From the NCBI RefSeq assembly GCF_001712755.1, contig NZ_MDKC01000023.1, positions 277,789-341,788 of the forward strand: a stretch of DNA of 64,000 nucleotides. The letters run 5' to 3'. The notes under the pieces are model-generated. The model did no database searches. It saw only the letters and a list, made by a program, of their open reading frames with translations, and was not told the DNA's origin. The position numbers and the translations under genes are program-made. Positions 42,350-51,330 of the stretch are shown here, in pieces (within the stretch, counting starts at the first letter, position 1; every line of letters starts with the position of its first letter). Source of the DNA: Gottfriedia luciferensis (GTDB taxonomy: Bacteria; Bacillota; Bacilli; Bacillales; Bacillaceae_G).

Positions 42350-43323
42350 ATTTGAAACTCCTTGTAGAGACCAACGATAATTTCTTCAATTGGTTGTGCT
42401 TCAATCGTCACATCGAGTAGGTCAACCTTACTGGATAAACTGGAAATCACGTCAGATATTTTAACTTGTTCAGTATCTAAACTTAAAATTGCCCGTTCAG
42501 GAGACCATGACATCATTGTGGTTCCAGGAATTTTAAATGGATTCTGGTCCTCCCGGTAATCTACCGTAATCGTTTTATGAGTCCCAAAATGTTTTCGTAA
42601 TTCATTTAAGTTACCATCGAATAATAAACTTCCTTTACCAATTAAAATAACTCGATCAGCTAAAGCTTCAATATCATTCATATCATGCGTCGTAAGAATG
42701 ACGGTAACGCCCTTTTCTTTATTTATCCTTTTAATGAACTCGCGTACGGCAATTTTTGAAACAGCATCTAGTCCAATTGTCGGTTCATCCAAAAATAAAA
42801 TTTTAGGACTATGAAGCAGTGATGCTGCGATTTCACAACGCATCCTTTGTCCTAAGCTTAATTGTCGCACAGGTGAATGAATCAGACTTTGTAAATCGAG
42901 TGTTTCAATGAGTAGATCAAGATTATCTTGATATTCATTTTGAGGAATTTTATAAATATCACGGAGAAGCTCAAACGAGTCTATGACGGGTACATCCCAC
43001 CACAATTGAGACCGCTGCCCAAAAACAACACCGATATGTTTTACATAGGATGCTCTTTCCTTCCATGGAGTGTATCCCATTATGTTACACGTCCCTCGAT
43101 CTGGAACCAATATTCCGCTCATGATTTTTATCGTTGTTGACTTCCCTGCGCCATTCGGACCAATATACCCGACGATTTCCCCCGGTTCAATAGAGAAAGA
43201 AATATCATTCAACGCTTCAACAATCGTATGCTCACGATAAAAAAGCCCCTTCACTGCCTGCCTAAGTCCTGAAGACCGTTTCGCAACCTTGAAGGATTTA
43301 CTTAAACCATCTACTGTAATCAA
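42346..43323 (-). CDS. ABC transporter ATP-binding protein
   Basis: A 325-residue ATPase: Walker A GPNGAGKST, Q-loop GQRSQLWWDVP, signature LSLGQRMRCE, Walker B ILFLDEPTIGLD and H-loop THDMNDIEAL. The C-terminal 90 residues form an extension found in DrrA/NatA-type exporters. A TTG start at 43323 follows GGAGGGG by six bases. It is the first gene of the operon with the two ABC-2 permeases downstream. Likely an efflux system (natural product, drug or lipid). Confidence 0.92.
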   Translation of the reverse strand: MITVDGLSKSFKVAKRSSGLRQAVKGLFYREHTIVEALNDISFSIEPGEIVGYIGPNGAGKSTTIKIMSGILVPDRGTCNIMGYTPWKERASYVKHIGVVFGQRSQLWWDVPVIDSFELLRDIYKIPQNEYQDNLDLLIETLDLQSLIHSPVRQLSLGQRMRCEIAASLLHSPKILFLDEPTIGLDAVSKIAVREFIKRINKEKGVTVILTTHDMNDIEALADRVILIGKGSLLFDGNLNELRKHFGTHKTITVDYREDQNPFKIPGTTMMSWSPERAILSLDTEQVKISDVISSLSSKVDLLDVTIEAQPIEEIIVGLYKEFQI

Positions 43324-43575
43324 ATTTTTCCCCTCCTAACTTTTTTTGACTGGAAGAAAAATACTATCATCATACTATCGGCACGTCAATATCTTTTTCA
43401 GTTTATTCGGTAATTTTAGAAAAATAGGCTTTGTGAATGTAAATTGTTGATTTTCTTATACAATCACATGGCAGTATAGTTCAATTAAAAAAGCGTATTA
43501 TCCTTTTTAATAGAATAATTATAAGTAGACAAGTTTTGTTGAATTTAAGGATTTTAATTTGAGGGGAGTTACTAA

Positions 43576-43650
43576 ATGTATACTTGGTTAATTTTATCTT
43601 TACTATTTCTCATTAATAATCTTAATTCACTAAAAAAGGAAAAGAGGTGA
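43576..43650 (+). CDS. Tiny hydrophobic peptide
   Basis: A 24-codon frame (MYTWLILSLLFLINN, then LNSLKKEKR) with a GAGGGGAG ribosome site seven bases upstream. One membrane-spanning segment followed by a short basic tail is typical of small regulatory or toxin-like membrane peptides. A terminator hairpin starts inside its last codons, so it would be its own transcript. Too short for certainty. Confidence 0.5.
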   Translation: MYTWLILSLLFLINNLNSLKKEKR

Positions 43651-43686
43651 TAAGTAATCTCCTTATCTTCTCTTTTCCTTACCTTT
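43637..43686. terminator. Long terminator hairpin after the tiny peptide gene
   Basis: AAGGAAAAGAGGTGATAAG pairs with CTTATCTTCTCTTTTCCTT (two mismatches) around TAATCTC. It can serve both the tiny plus-strand gene and the convergent metalloprotease gene. Confidence 0.75.
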
Positions 43687-43704
43687 ATATTCTACAAATA
43701 TGAA

Positions 43705-44478
43705 TTATGAATTTCCATATTGCTTAATTCTTAAACGTATTTGGTTTTCAAATTCTACCATAGTTAAATTTGTTACATGCTGAAGAGCTGAATAAAATTC
43801 TTCTCCATTCTTCATCTCATTTAGAATGTTTAAAACACCTTCTTTTCCACTTCTTTCAACAATCTCTTCAATAGCAAAGTAACTTTGCTGATAAGGACCG
43901 CCTACTTTATCCCACTGTTCATGAGTATTTAATTGTTCAAATGAGATAAGTGGAAATTCAGATTTGTCAACGTTTTCTCCCCACTGCGTTTGTATTTTTT
44001 CTCCAACATAAGTAGCGAAACCTTCATGAAACCAAAACGGAAGTTTCGAGGATATAATATCATTTGACTTTAATACTTGTATCAACCGAAAATGAGTATA
44101 TTCATGTGCAAGGGTGTTTTCAAAATAAATAGGCAAGTTTGGTTTAGACGTTCGTAAGTATATAGCATTTTTTTCTTCATCATAAAATCCTGCGATAAGG
44201 TCTTGATATGCTACTTTTTCAAACTTTTTTTCATTCAAAATAAAAATATCAATATCTTTATTATTTGTTCCTAATAAATCATCGACACTTTTTTTTGCTA
44301 CTTTCACGGTCTGTACACTAACTGGTAAATAGTTTTCTTCACTTTTGTTGTACATAAATGTAGCATTGTAAATATACTTACTATGTTCTAATTTTAAACC
44401 TGTGAAAAACACTTGCTTAATAACCAATGCTAAGATAAATCCAATTACAAATAATAAAACCAATAATATTTTTTTCAA
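43705..44478 (-). CDS. Membrane-anchored metalloprotease (peptidase MA-like)
   Basis: A 257-residue protein with an N-terminal membrane anchor (ILLVLLFVIGFILALVI) and a zinc-peptidase core: LAHEYTHFRL supplies HExxH and PFWFHEGFATYVGE supplies the downstream glutamate, as in gluzincins. The active part would face outside the cell. The rest has no assigned domain. It lies 15 bases after a short TPR-like fragment on the same strand. Substrate unknown. Confidence 0.83.
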   Translation of the reverse strand: MKKILLVLLFVIGFILALVIKQVFFTGLKLEHSKYIYNATFMYNKSEENYLPVSVQTVKVAKKSVDDLLGTNNKDIDIFILNEKKFEKVAYQDLIAGFYDEEKNAIYLRTSKPNLPIYFENTLAHEYTHFRLIQVLKSNDIISSKLPFWFHEGFATYVGEKIQTQWGENVDKSEFPLISFEQLNTHEQWDKVGGPYQQSYFAIEEIVERSGKEGVLNILNEMKNGEEFYSALQHVTNLTMVEFENQIRLRIKQYGNS

Positions 44479-44493
44479 AACTAATCCACCTAA

Positions 44494-44720
44494 TTATGAT
44501 TGTAATAATATTACCTTTGTATTAACTTCTTTTCTAACTGCAAACCAATAATCTAGATCTTTACTATTCAAGTTTGTAAATTTAGTGAAATAAGTAAGTG
44601 ACGTCTTTTTATTACCTACTTCTTCATTCATTAAAGCTAGTTGATGTAACATAATGTCTGAATTGTTACTATTTATATTACTCTTATACAATTTCTCAAT
44701 ATTTTCTATACTTACAGAGT
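44494..44720 (-). pseudogene. Truncated TPR-like protein remnant
   Basis: A minus-strand frame reading SVSIENIEKLYKSN, then IMLHQLALMNEEVGNKKTSL and LDYWFAVRKEV, with no good start: the only initiator is a TTG at 44691 without a ribosome site, and an in-frame stop lies just upstream of 44720. The pattern (L..A....G....A...Y) is TPR-like. It looks like the 3' end of a larger gene whose front is lost. Confidence 0.4.
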
Positions 44721-45279
44721 TTTAAAATACAAGAAATTCAAATATGTACAATATATTAATTCCACATTAACAAAATATTAAATAAACTATTATTCTACTA
44801 ATATTTTTAATAAAATTTTATTGTTTCTAACATTATCTTAATAATATAACAAATATTGGAAAAATTGTATATGTTTGGAAAGATATTTTTCTGAAATTTT
44901 TGTCTAATAGTAATATATAGACTCAATTTTTAGGGGGAAGTTAGAATTATTGGTGTTTAACAAAAATAGAAATTATTTTACTATGTGGACTTTTTTCTCG
45001 AAAAAGCTTACGAGGGAATGAGTAGATATTTTTATTATGTTAAAATTTTAATCTAAAATAATGAAATGATAAACCAGAAATATATTACGAAATTTTTCAT
45101 TTATACTCTAAGTTTAAATAAAGTAAAAAACTTTTCCTTATACAATTTACGCATGCGTTTGTTACAAAACGATGGACTACTTCGGCGCACTTTTTTTGTC
45201 CTAAATGGCACTTAGTTGAAGAAGGTAATGTAATAGAAATATTAATTAAAGTAATCATATTCTATAAGGCGCAAATTGA

Positions 45280-45590
45280 ATGGAAATAAGAAAAGCGACT
45301 ATAAATGTTATTCCAGAATTAGTCTCATTAGTGAAACAATCGGGGGATCCAACTACTGTCGTTGTAACGCTTGTGGTAGATTCCACTTATCGTAAAAGAG
45401 GAATTGGTAAAAATCTTATTTAAGAAGCAGAAAACTGGGCAATAAAACAAGGGGATTCTTCAATAGGGCTAAACAGTGGAAATCGAGAAGAAAGAAAAGA
45501 AGCTCATATTTTTTATTTTTTATACAAATTTAGATTATGTTGCCAAAAGTACAGATTATGTAAAACCGAAAGCGTGGCTGGAACCATAAT
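45280..45590 (+). pseudogene. GNAT acetyltransferase pseudogene
   Basis: From ATG at 45280: MEIRKATINVIPELVSLVKQ, then TTVVVTLVVDSTYRKRGIGK, then a stop, then EAENWAIKQGDSSIGLNSGN and a frame change. RKRGIGKNLI is the acetyl-CoA binding loop (motif A) of GNAT enzymes and the following block is motif B. The front is too short for a full enzyme, and the nonsense codon and frameshift show it is inactive. Confidence 0.75.
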
Positions 45591-45634
45591 CTCTTGACAA
45601 TCTAATTTGCTAACTTTGTATCATCAAAGAGAGG

Positions 45635-45898
45635 GAACTTAATATGAGCTGTCATGATCATATCTACACTGTTATCAATTGCTTTCTGGAAAGGTGCTAG
45701 CTTAACGAACGTAATCTTTCCTTGTCATGTTTAACAATCGGAGGTTGGTAATGACTGTCAATACTAGTATCGCTGTTACCAAAACTTCTCACTTTGTATT
45801 CCTTTTATTGTCTGGAACTTCTTGTTGCACCTAGTTCCATTGTGTCAAAGTTGAAACTGAAAGTACAGCTGTTAAAGCTTCCCATTTCTTTCTAGTCA
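45635..45898 (-). pseudogene. Broken small membrane-protein gene
   Basis: On the minus strand: MTRKKWEALTAVLSVSTLTQ, a stop, VQQEVPDNKRNTK, a stop, then VLVTAILVLTVITNLRLL. Read through the stops, this could be a small membrane protein of about 75 residues, preceded by an AGGGAGGG site before the ATG at 45898. Its family is not recognised. Confidence 0.4.
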
Positions 45899-46107
45899 TC
45901 TTTTCCCTCCCTTTTCTTTAAAGATTTGTAGAGATTATAAATCGCAGTTACTCTCATATATGCCAATATTTACTATTGCTTGTATATTAGTTAAACATCC
46001 TACTTATAAAGCCTTTGATGAAATCATCTTGGAAGGTGCATTGAATGATTAGATTTTTCCTCAAAACACCTTCCACTTGAGTAAAATACATTTTCAGTTA
46101 GTTCTAA

Positions 46108-47478
46108 TTACTTGAATTCAACCGCCATTTCATCTTTAAACCCGAATAAATAAGTAAAAATAAAGCCAGCTACATAAGAGATAATAACTCCAGTTAAGTA
46201 CAATAAAATCTGATTCGTATGAACTAAGAATGACAATGGAAGTCCTGAAACACCGACAGCAATGGTAGCGATATGGAAATGAGCCTGAAATGCTCCACCG
46301 ATTCCGGCACCTAAACATGCAGTTAAGAATGGACGTCCTAGCGGGAGCGTTACACCAAAGATTAATGGTTCACCGATTCCAAGCATTCCTGATGGAAGTC
46401 CCCCACCGATTGCACGTTTTAAGCTTTTTTTCTTCGTTTTAAAGTATATTGCAAACGCTGCTCCTACTTGACCCGCTCCACCCATCGCTAGGATTGGAAG
46501 TAAAGGGTCATCTCCAATTTTGTTGATCAATTCAAGATGAACTGGAGTCAAACCTTGATGGAGCCCAGTAACTACTAGTGGAAGGAATGTTGCTCCAAGT
46601 ACAAATCCAGCTACAACTCCTCCATAATCAAGAACATTTAGCAAGCCTTTTGTAATCGCATCTGATACATAACCGCCAACAGGCATAAATACAAGGTATG
46701 TAACGATACCTGTAATTAATAATGCTATGGTAGGTGTGAGAATAATATCTAAAGATTGCGGTACAAATTTTCTTACTTGCCTTTCAACTAAAGCGATGAA
46801 GATTGCTGCAAAAAGAACTCCGATTAACCCTCCACGACCAGGAAGAAGATTGTGCCCAAACAATGAGATATCTGCAACTCCAGGGTTAATGACAAGAATA
46901 CCTGCCAATGCCCCAAGCGCGGGTGATCCACCAAATTCCTTTGCGGCGTTTATTCCGACTAAGATTCCAAGATAAGCAAACAGACCCGATCCAATAACAG
47001 TTAAAATAATAGCTAATTTTGAGTCTGCAGCAAGCCATTCCGCTTGAACAATTGCTTTTGTAATACCAGTTATTAATCCTGAAGCTACAAGGGCAGGAAT
47101 TAACGGAATAAAAATACTTGCGATTCTACGTAAAAAAAGTTTAAAAGGTTTTGCGTTCTTTCTATCAATCTCTGATTTGTTTTTTGAAGCTACCTCATTC
47201 AGATCAAAATCAGTGGCCGCCGCAAGCAGTTTATCAAACTCTGCTGCAACTTTATTTACAACACCAGGTCCGAGTATGATTTGAATCGTTTCTTCTTCTA
47301 CAACTCCTAGAACCCCTTCTGTCTTTTTGATTGCCTCTATGTCTACCTTTGAATGATCTTTCGAAGCTACACGTAATCTTGTCATACAATGAGTGGACGT
47401 CGTAATATTTTCTACTCCGCCTAAATGCTCTAATAAATGTTCAGCAATTATTAAGTATTTGCTAATCCCCTTTGCCAT
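46108..47478 (-). CDS. PTS sugar transporter EIIBC, glucose/sucrose superfamily
   Basis: A 456-residue EIIBC permease. The EIIB domain (1-90) has phospho-cysteine C31 in THCMTRLRVA and IIQIILGPGVVNKV-type end (QIILGPGVVNKVA). The EIIC domain (about 115-450) has eight or more hydrophobic segments and the conserved LVVTGLHQGLTPVHLE and GIGEPLIFGVTLPLGRPF motifs. There is no EIIA domain, so phosphate must come from another EIIA. N-acetylmuramate (MurP), sucrose or a beta-glucoside are possible substrates; I cannot separate them. The ATG at 47478 is eight bases after GGAG. It stands alone, with no hydrolase gene next to it. Confidence 0.87.
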   Translation of the reverse strand: MAKGISKYLIIAEHLLEHLGGVENITTSTHCMTRLRVASKDHSKVDIEAIKKTEGVLGVVEEETIQIILGPGVVNKVAAEFDKLLAAATDFDLNEVASKNKSEIDRKNAKPFKLFLRRIASIFIPLIPALVASGLITGITKAIVQAEWLAADSKLAIILTVIGSGLFAYLGILVGINAAKEFGGSPALGALAGILVINPGVADISLFGHNLLPGRGGLIGVLFAAIFIALVERQVRKFVPQSLDIILTPTIALLITGIVTYLVFMPVGGYVSDAITKGLLNVLDYGGVVAGFVLGATFLPLVVTGLHQGLTPVHLELINKIGDDPLLPILAMGGAGQVGAAFAIYFKTKKKSLKRAIGGGLPSGMLGIGEPLIFGVTLPLGRPFLTACLGAGIGGAFQAHFHIATIAVGVSGLPLSFLVHTNQILLYLTGVIISYVAGFIFTYLFGFKDEMAVEFK

Positions 47479-47683
47479 CTTCATAACTCCTTTCAAAATA
47501 ATCCTACCTCTTAAAATAGTTTGAAATGTTTATGATAATAGTCAGCGTTGATAGATTGATAGTTTTTTAAATTGTCTATCCTCTCCCTTTCCTAAAAATT
47601 TACATCCATAGGTTATTTACCAAAAACAAAATTTCGATTTTTTTATTACGGATTTTGAAATTTTCTTTTAAATTTTACGCTAA

Positions 47684-47697
47684 TGATATCGCTTTTA
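47684..47697. promoter_or_regulatory. Possible CcpA (cre) site
   Basis: TGATATCGCTTTTA fits the cre pattern TGWNANCGNTNWCA at all fixed positions but one. It is about 200 bases upstream of the PTS EIIBC gene, a reasonable distance for carbon-catabolite control. Confidence 0.35.
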
Positions 47698-47753
47698 TGA
47701 CAAGGTATTAAGAGGAAAGAATATGATGAGTCTCTATCAAGTATGTTTATATA

Positions 47754-47790
47754 AAAAAAGACGCATCCCATGTTAGTGGAATGCGTCTAA
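47754..47790 (-). terminator. Terminator of the IclR gene
   Basis: GACGCATCCC and GGAATGCGTC pair (one bulge) around ATGTTAGT, with A7 on the plus-strand left side giving a T tract for minus-strand transcription. It ends just before the IclR stop codon. Confidence 0.75.
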
Positions 47791-47796
47791 TATCAC

Positions 47797-48534
47797 CTAT
47801 ATCTTCCCTATCTTCTTTGAAATTTCTTCCGCTGCTTTCATTACTTCTTCGATCAAGAACGGAACACGTTCCTGAGTAAAACGAAATCCAGGTACGTTCA
47901 CGCTTATAGCAGCAAGTACTTTGTTGTGATATCCAGTAATTGGAGCCGCAATAGCCGCCGTATCCTCTGTTTTTTCACTTTGACTTATTGCATAGCCATT
48001 TTGTCTGATTTCAACTAGTTGCTGTTTTAAAATTGATATTGAATCAGGTGAAAGATTAAGTTGATCTAGTACATGTTGAATTTCATACTCTTTCATATAA
48101 GCAAGAATGGTTTTATTGGGAGCACCAATATGTAGTGGAATTCGGATACCCAAATTTTCAGCAATTCTAATTTTTAAAGGACTGTCAATTTTATCAATCA
48201 CAATTCCATCTATTCCGCTCTCAATATTTAAGTAGATACTTTCCTCTAAAAGGTGCGCCAAACGCTCCATTACTGGTCTTGCAACTAATCTGAAATCCAT
48301 TTTATCCAATTGACGGAGACCAAGTTCCATCCATTTATACCCTAACTTATAATGCTTGGTTTCAGGTATTTGTACAACAAGTCCATGTTGGATTAAAGCG
48401 TTAAGTAATCGGTGAAGCGTACCGAGAGATAGAGATGTTTTTTCCGCTAATTCGGTAATTTGCCAATTACTTTTGGATTCATCCGAATTTAGGATATCGA
48501 TAATAAGCATAGCTCGGTCAATTGATTGGACCAT
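47797..48534 (-). CDS. IclR-family transcriptional regulator
   Basis: A 245-residue IclR regulator: N-terminal winged HTH (QSIDRAMLIIDIL, WQITELAEKTSLSLGTLHRL) and C-terminal ligand-binding domain with ESIYLNIESGIDGIVIDKI, HIGAPNKTILAYM and AAIAAPITGYHNKVLAAISV. The second ATG (48534) is eight bases from GGAG and is preferred over 48540. It lies between the PTS gene and the amino-acid ABC operon on the same strand and may control either; IclR regulators usually act on catabolic genes. No ligand can be inferred. Confidence 0.9.
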   Translation of the reverse strand: MVQSIDRAMLIIDILNSDESKSNWQITELAEKTSLSLGTLHRLLNALIQHGLVVQIPETKHYKLGYKWMELGLRQLDKMDFRLVARPVMERLAHLLEESIYLNIESGIDGIVIDKIDSPLKIRIAENLGIRIPLHIGAPNKTILAYMKEYEIQHVLDQLNLSPDSISILKQQLVEIRQNGYAISQSEKTEDTAAIAAPITGYHNKVLAAISVNVPGFRFTQERVPFLIEEVMKAAEEISKKIGKI

Positions 48535-48776
48535 GATCATAACTCCTATGACTCTTCACTTCTTATCTTGGGGAGTCTGTTCAAAAATCTGGGAAGTTTC
48601 CACGTTAGGTGGATTCCCGTTTATTACGTACTGGTAGTATACGTACGTTTCTTTAAAGATGCGTTGACTTAAGTATCTCAGCTCTTCTTGTTTCCTTTCG
48701 AACTTGCAATTGAATAATTGTGAGAGTAATTTTTTACATCTATCTTACAAGTTTATCGTCTGTTTTTCCAATTAAT

Positions 48777-49478
48777 TTATAACTTTATTGATTCTAATGA
48801 TGCATTAGACTTATTTTTTCTTAATTTACGTTTTTTACCACGACTCACATCTAAAGAATCTTCAAGCTTTTTAACTCCAAACGTAATGATTAGTACAAGT
48901 GCAAGATAATATAAACCTACGACAATATATGTATTCATTTGTTCAAAGTTAGAGGCAGCCTCACTTAGTCCTGCTCCCCATAAATCTTGCATCCCTACAT
49001 ATGCTACAAGTGAAGAATCTTTTAATCCAATGATAAACTGATTTCCAAGAGCAGGAATCGCCATTTTAAAAGCTTGAGGTAGTACGATTCTTCTCATTGC
49101 TAAAGGTTGGGACATCCCAAGAGAACGCGCAGCTTCCAATTGCCCTTTGTCAATTGATTGAATTGAACCACGAAAGATTTCAGCAATATATGCTCCACTA
49201 TGCACACCTAACGCCAATGCACCTGCCCAAAACTGCGAGAATGTAATAATACTAGAAAGTCCAAAATATAAAATGGCAATTTGAACAATAAGCGGTGTGC
49301 CACGAATGACCGTAATATACAGATTAGCAATATAATTGAGTGCTTTAATCCGTGAGAGTCTAAAAAATGCAAATATAAGTCCGATTCCACTTCCCAAAAT
49401 AGTAGATACGATTGTTAATTTTAACGTTAATAAAGTTGCTACTAAAAACACATGAAATGTATTTAAGAATATATGCAT
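48777..49478 (-). CDS. Polar amino-acid ABC transporter permease
   Basis: A 233-residue permease of the His/Glu/Gln/Arg family, with about five hydrophobic segments, YITVIRGTPLIVQIAIL near the front and the EAA loop EAARSLGMSQPLAMRRIVLP. It forms a homodimeric channel with the binding protein and ATPase encoded upstream, importing a polar amino acid or cystine-like substrate. The ATG at 49478 follows GGTGAGG by six bases. Third gene of the operon. Confidence 0.9.
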   Translation of the reverse strand: MHIFLNTFHVFLVATLLTLKLTIVSTILGSGIGLIFAFFRLSRIKALNYIANLYITVIRGTPLIVQIAILYFGLSSIITFSQFWAGALALGVHSGAYIAEIFRGSIQSIDKGQLEAARSLGMSQPLAMRRIVLPQAFKMAIPALGNQFIIGLKDSSLVAYVGMQDLWGAGLSEAASNFEQMNTYIVVGLYYLALVLIITFGVKKLEDSLDVSRGKKRKLRKNKSNASLESIKL

Positions 49479-49545
49479 GATGAACCTCACCCCTCATCTT
49501 GTCCTAAAAAATCTTAGGCTCTAATTTTACGCTAGTATTCTATTA

Positions 49546-50328
49546 TTATTTTTCTTCAAGAATATTGCGACCAAACCACTTTTGACTAATTTTTTCGTAA
49601 GTCCCGTCTTTAATAATTTCATCTAAAGCTTTATTAATTTTCTTCTCAAGTTCTTTATCATCTTTCCTTACAGCAATTGCTTGATTATCGTGAGTTAGTG
49701 GTGTGCCAACATCTTTAATCTTAGCCTTTCCTTCTTTAATGACTCTAAAGCCAACCATTTGATCCGTAATAACAGCATCTAGTCTACCTGTTGGAAGATC
49801 CATTATAGCCGTTAGATCACTATCATAATCAACTACATTTTCTTTACCAGTATACTTAATCGCTAAATCTTTATAAGGGCTTGCTTTTACAACGCCAATT
49901 TTCTTCCCTTTTAAATCCTCAGCAGATTTGATTTCCTTATTATTATCAGCGACAAAAATCTGAGAACCTGAAATATAATATGGATTACTGAAATCAACCA
50001 CTTTTAATCGTTCATCAGTGATCGTCATACTCCCCAAAATCGCATCATACTTATTGGACACTAATCCTTGAACAATTGTTTCCCATGGGTTCGTTACTGG
50101 TACAGCCTTCATTCCCATTTTATCCGAAAGTGCTTTACCGATTTCAACATCAAATCCAGTTAGCTTTCCATCTTCTTTAAAGTTAAATGGTTTATATAAC
50201 CCACTCATCGCATAATGAAATTCTTTTGAACTCGCTTGATTACTGGTTTTATCTGCTCCACATGCACTTAGAAACATTGTCCCTGCTACCATTGAAGATA
50301 ATAAAACACCATACCATTTCTTTTTCAT
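49546..50328 (-). CDS. Amino-acid ABC transporter substrate-binding lipoprotein
   Basis: A 260-residue solute-binding protein with a lipoprotein signal (lipobox LSAC, lipid-modified C23) and a family-3 binding fold: YKPFNFKEDGKLTGFDVEIG, NKYDAILGSMTITDERLKVV and ADNNKEIKSAEDLKGKKIGV. It is anchored outside the membrane and hands substrate to the permease. Second gene of the operon, 28 bases after the ATPase gene. The exact amino acid cannot be predicted. Confidence 0.92.
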   Translation of the reverse strand: MKKKWYGVLLSSMVAGTMFLSACGADKTSNQASSKEFHYAMSGLYKPFNFKEDGKLTGFDVEIGKALSDKMGMKAVPVTNPWETIVQGLVSNKYDAILGSMTITDERLKVVDFSNPYYISGSQIFVADNNKEIKSAEDLKGKKIGVVKASPYKDLAIKYTGKENVVDYDSDLTAIMDLPTGRLDAVITDQMVGFRVIKEGKAKIKDVGTPLTHDNQAIAVRKDDKELEKKINKALDEIIKDGTYEKISQKWFGRNILEEK

Positions 50329-50355
50329 TTCTTATACCTCCCATAATTTTTAAAA

Positions 50356-51078
50356 TTATAAAATACTATTAAGAAATTGCTTTGTTCTTTCATTTTGTGG
50401 ATTTTCAAAAAACTGTTTAGGTGTACCTTCCTCTAAAATTAAACCTTCCTCCATGAATAAAACTCGATCCGCTACACCTCGAGCAAAACCCATTTCGTGA
50501 GTGACTACAACCATTGTCATCCCTTCACTCGCTAACTGTTTCATAACCTGAAGAACTTCTCCTACCAGTTCAGGATCTAAAGCTGAAGTAGGCTCATCAA
50601 ACAGCATTACCCTCGGGTTCATCGCAAGTGCACGTGCAATCGCAACCCTTTGTTTCTGTCCACCTGATAACATATCTGGATACTCATCAGCCTTATCTGT
50701 CAGTCCAACCTTGTCCAACAAAGCATAAGCAATCTCTTTTGCTTCACTCTTTTTCATTCCTTTAACATGAATAGGAGCTTCAATTATATTTTCTAAAACT
50801 GTTTTATGCGGAAAGAGATTGAAGTGTTGGAAAACCATACCAACCTCTGACCGAATTTTATTCAAATCTGTTTTACTAGGTTGAACCAATTCACCATCAA
50901 AATAAATGTCTCCTGAATCATTGATTTCTAAAAAGTTTAAACATCTTAAAAGAGTGCTCTTCCCTGATCCGCTTGCTCCTAATAAAACAACCACTTCTTT
51001 TTCTTCAATCGTTAAATCAATTTTTTTTAATACTTGTAATGGCCCAAATGATTTACTTACACTTTTGATCTGAATCAT
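50356..51078 (-). CDS. Amino-acid ABC transporter ATP-binding protein
   Basis: A 240-residue ATPase of the GlnQ/HisP family: Walker [11 protein letters not shown]-loop [13 protein letters not shown], signature [17 protein letters not shown], Walker [13 protein letters not shown] and H-loop [11 protein letters not shown]. The start is ambiguous among TTG 51087, ATG 51084 and ATG 51078; I use 51078, nine bases from GGGAGGG, where [12 protein letters not shown] begins the fold. First gene of the importer operon. Confidence 0.92.
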   Translation of the reverse strand: MIQIKSVSKSFGPLQVLKKIDLTIEEKEVVVLLGASGSGKSTLLRCLNFLEINDSGDIYFDGELVQPSKTDLNKIRSEVGMVFQHFNLFPHKTVLENIIEAPIHVKGMKKSEAKEIAYALLDKVGLTDKADEYPDMLSGGQKQRVAIARALAMNPRVMLFDEPTSALDPELVGEVLQVMKQLASEGMTMVVVTHEMGFARGVADRVLFMEEGLILEEGTPKQFFENPQNERTKQFLNSIL

Positions 51079-51286
51079 ATTCATCAACCCTCCCAGCGAG
51101 TAAATAACAACACTTTTTCCACAATGCGGAAACCATTTCTATTTTATCAATATTATACACAATTCCGACTATTCCGTCATTAAGTAATTTTCTTTCTACT
51201 ATTTCAGTTAACAAAGTAATTATTTTAGTACAATTTTCAGAAGTCAGTCTGTCAAATCTTTCCAATCACCCAAAACTAGGCGAATG

Positions 51287-51309
51287 CATATATTGTTATC
51301 CAATATATG
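51287..51309. promoter_or_regulatory. Perfect inverted repeat before transporter gene (possible operator)
   Basis: CATATATTG (51287-51295) and CAATATATG (51301-51309) are exact reverse complements around TTATC. They lie 22 bases before the ATG of the transporter and just upstream of its ribosome site, a position typical of repressor operators. The regulator is unknown; the nearby IclR protein is one possibility. Confidence 0.55.
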
Positions 51310-51330
51310 TATCGAAAGGGGGCTATTCTC

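Larger units (their letters stand above)
44721..46107. other. Decayed region with gene remnants
   Basis: About 1.4 kb with no intact gene. Besides the two pseudogenes listed next, I see only AT-rich sequence and no RNA gene, repeat or insertion element. The density of broken genes suggests relaxed selection or past insertion events here. Confidence 0.5.

Noticed and set aside
48560..48780. Possible insertion-sequence remnant upstream of the IclR gene (TACGTACTGG...GTATACGTACG)
   Set aside because: Only a partial, imperfect repeat; no transposase fragment or target duplication seen.
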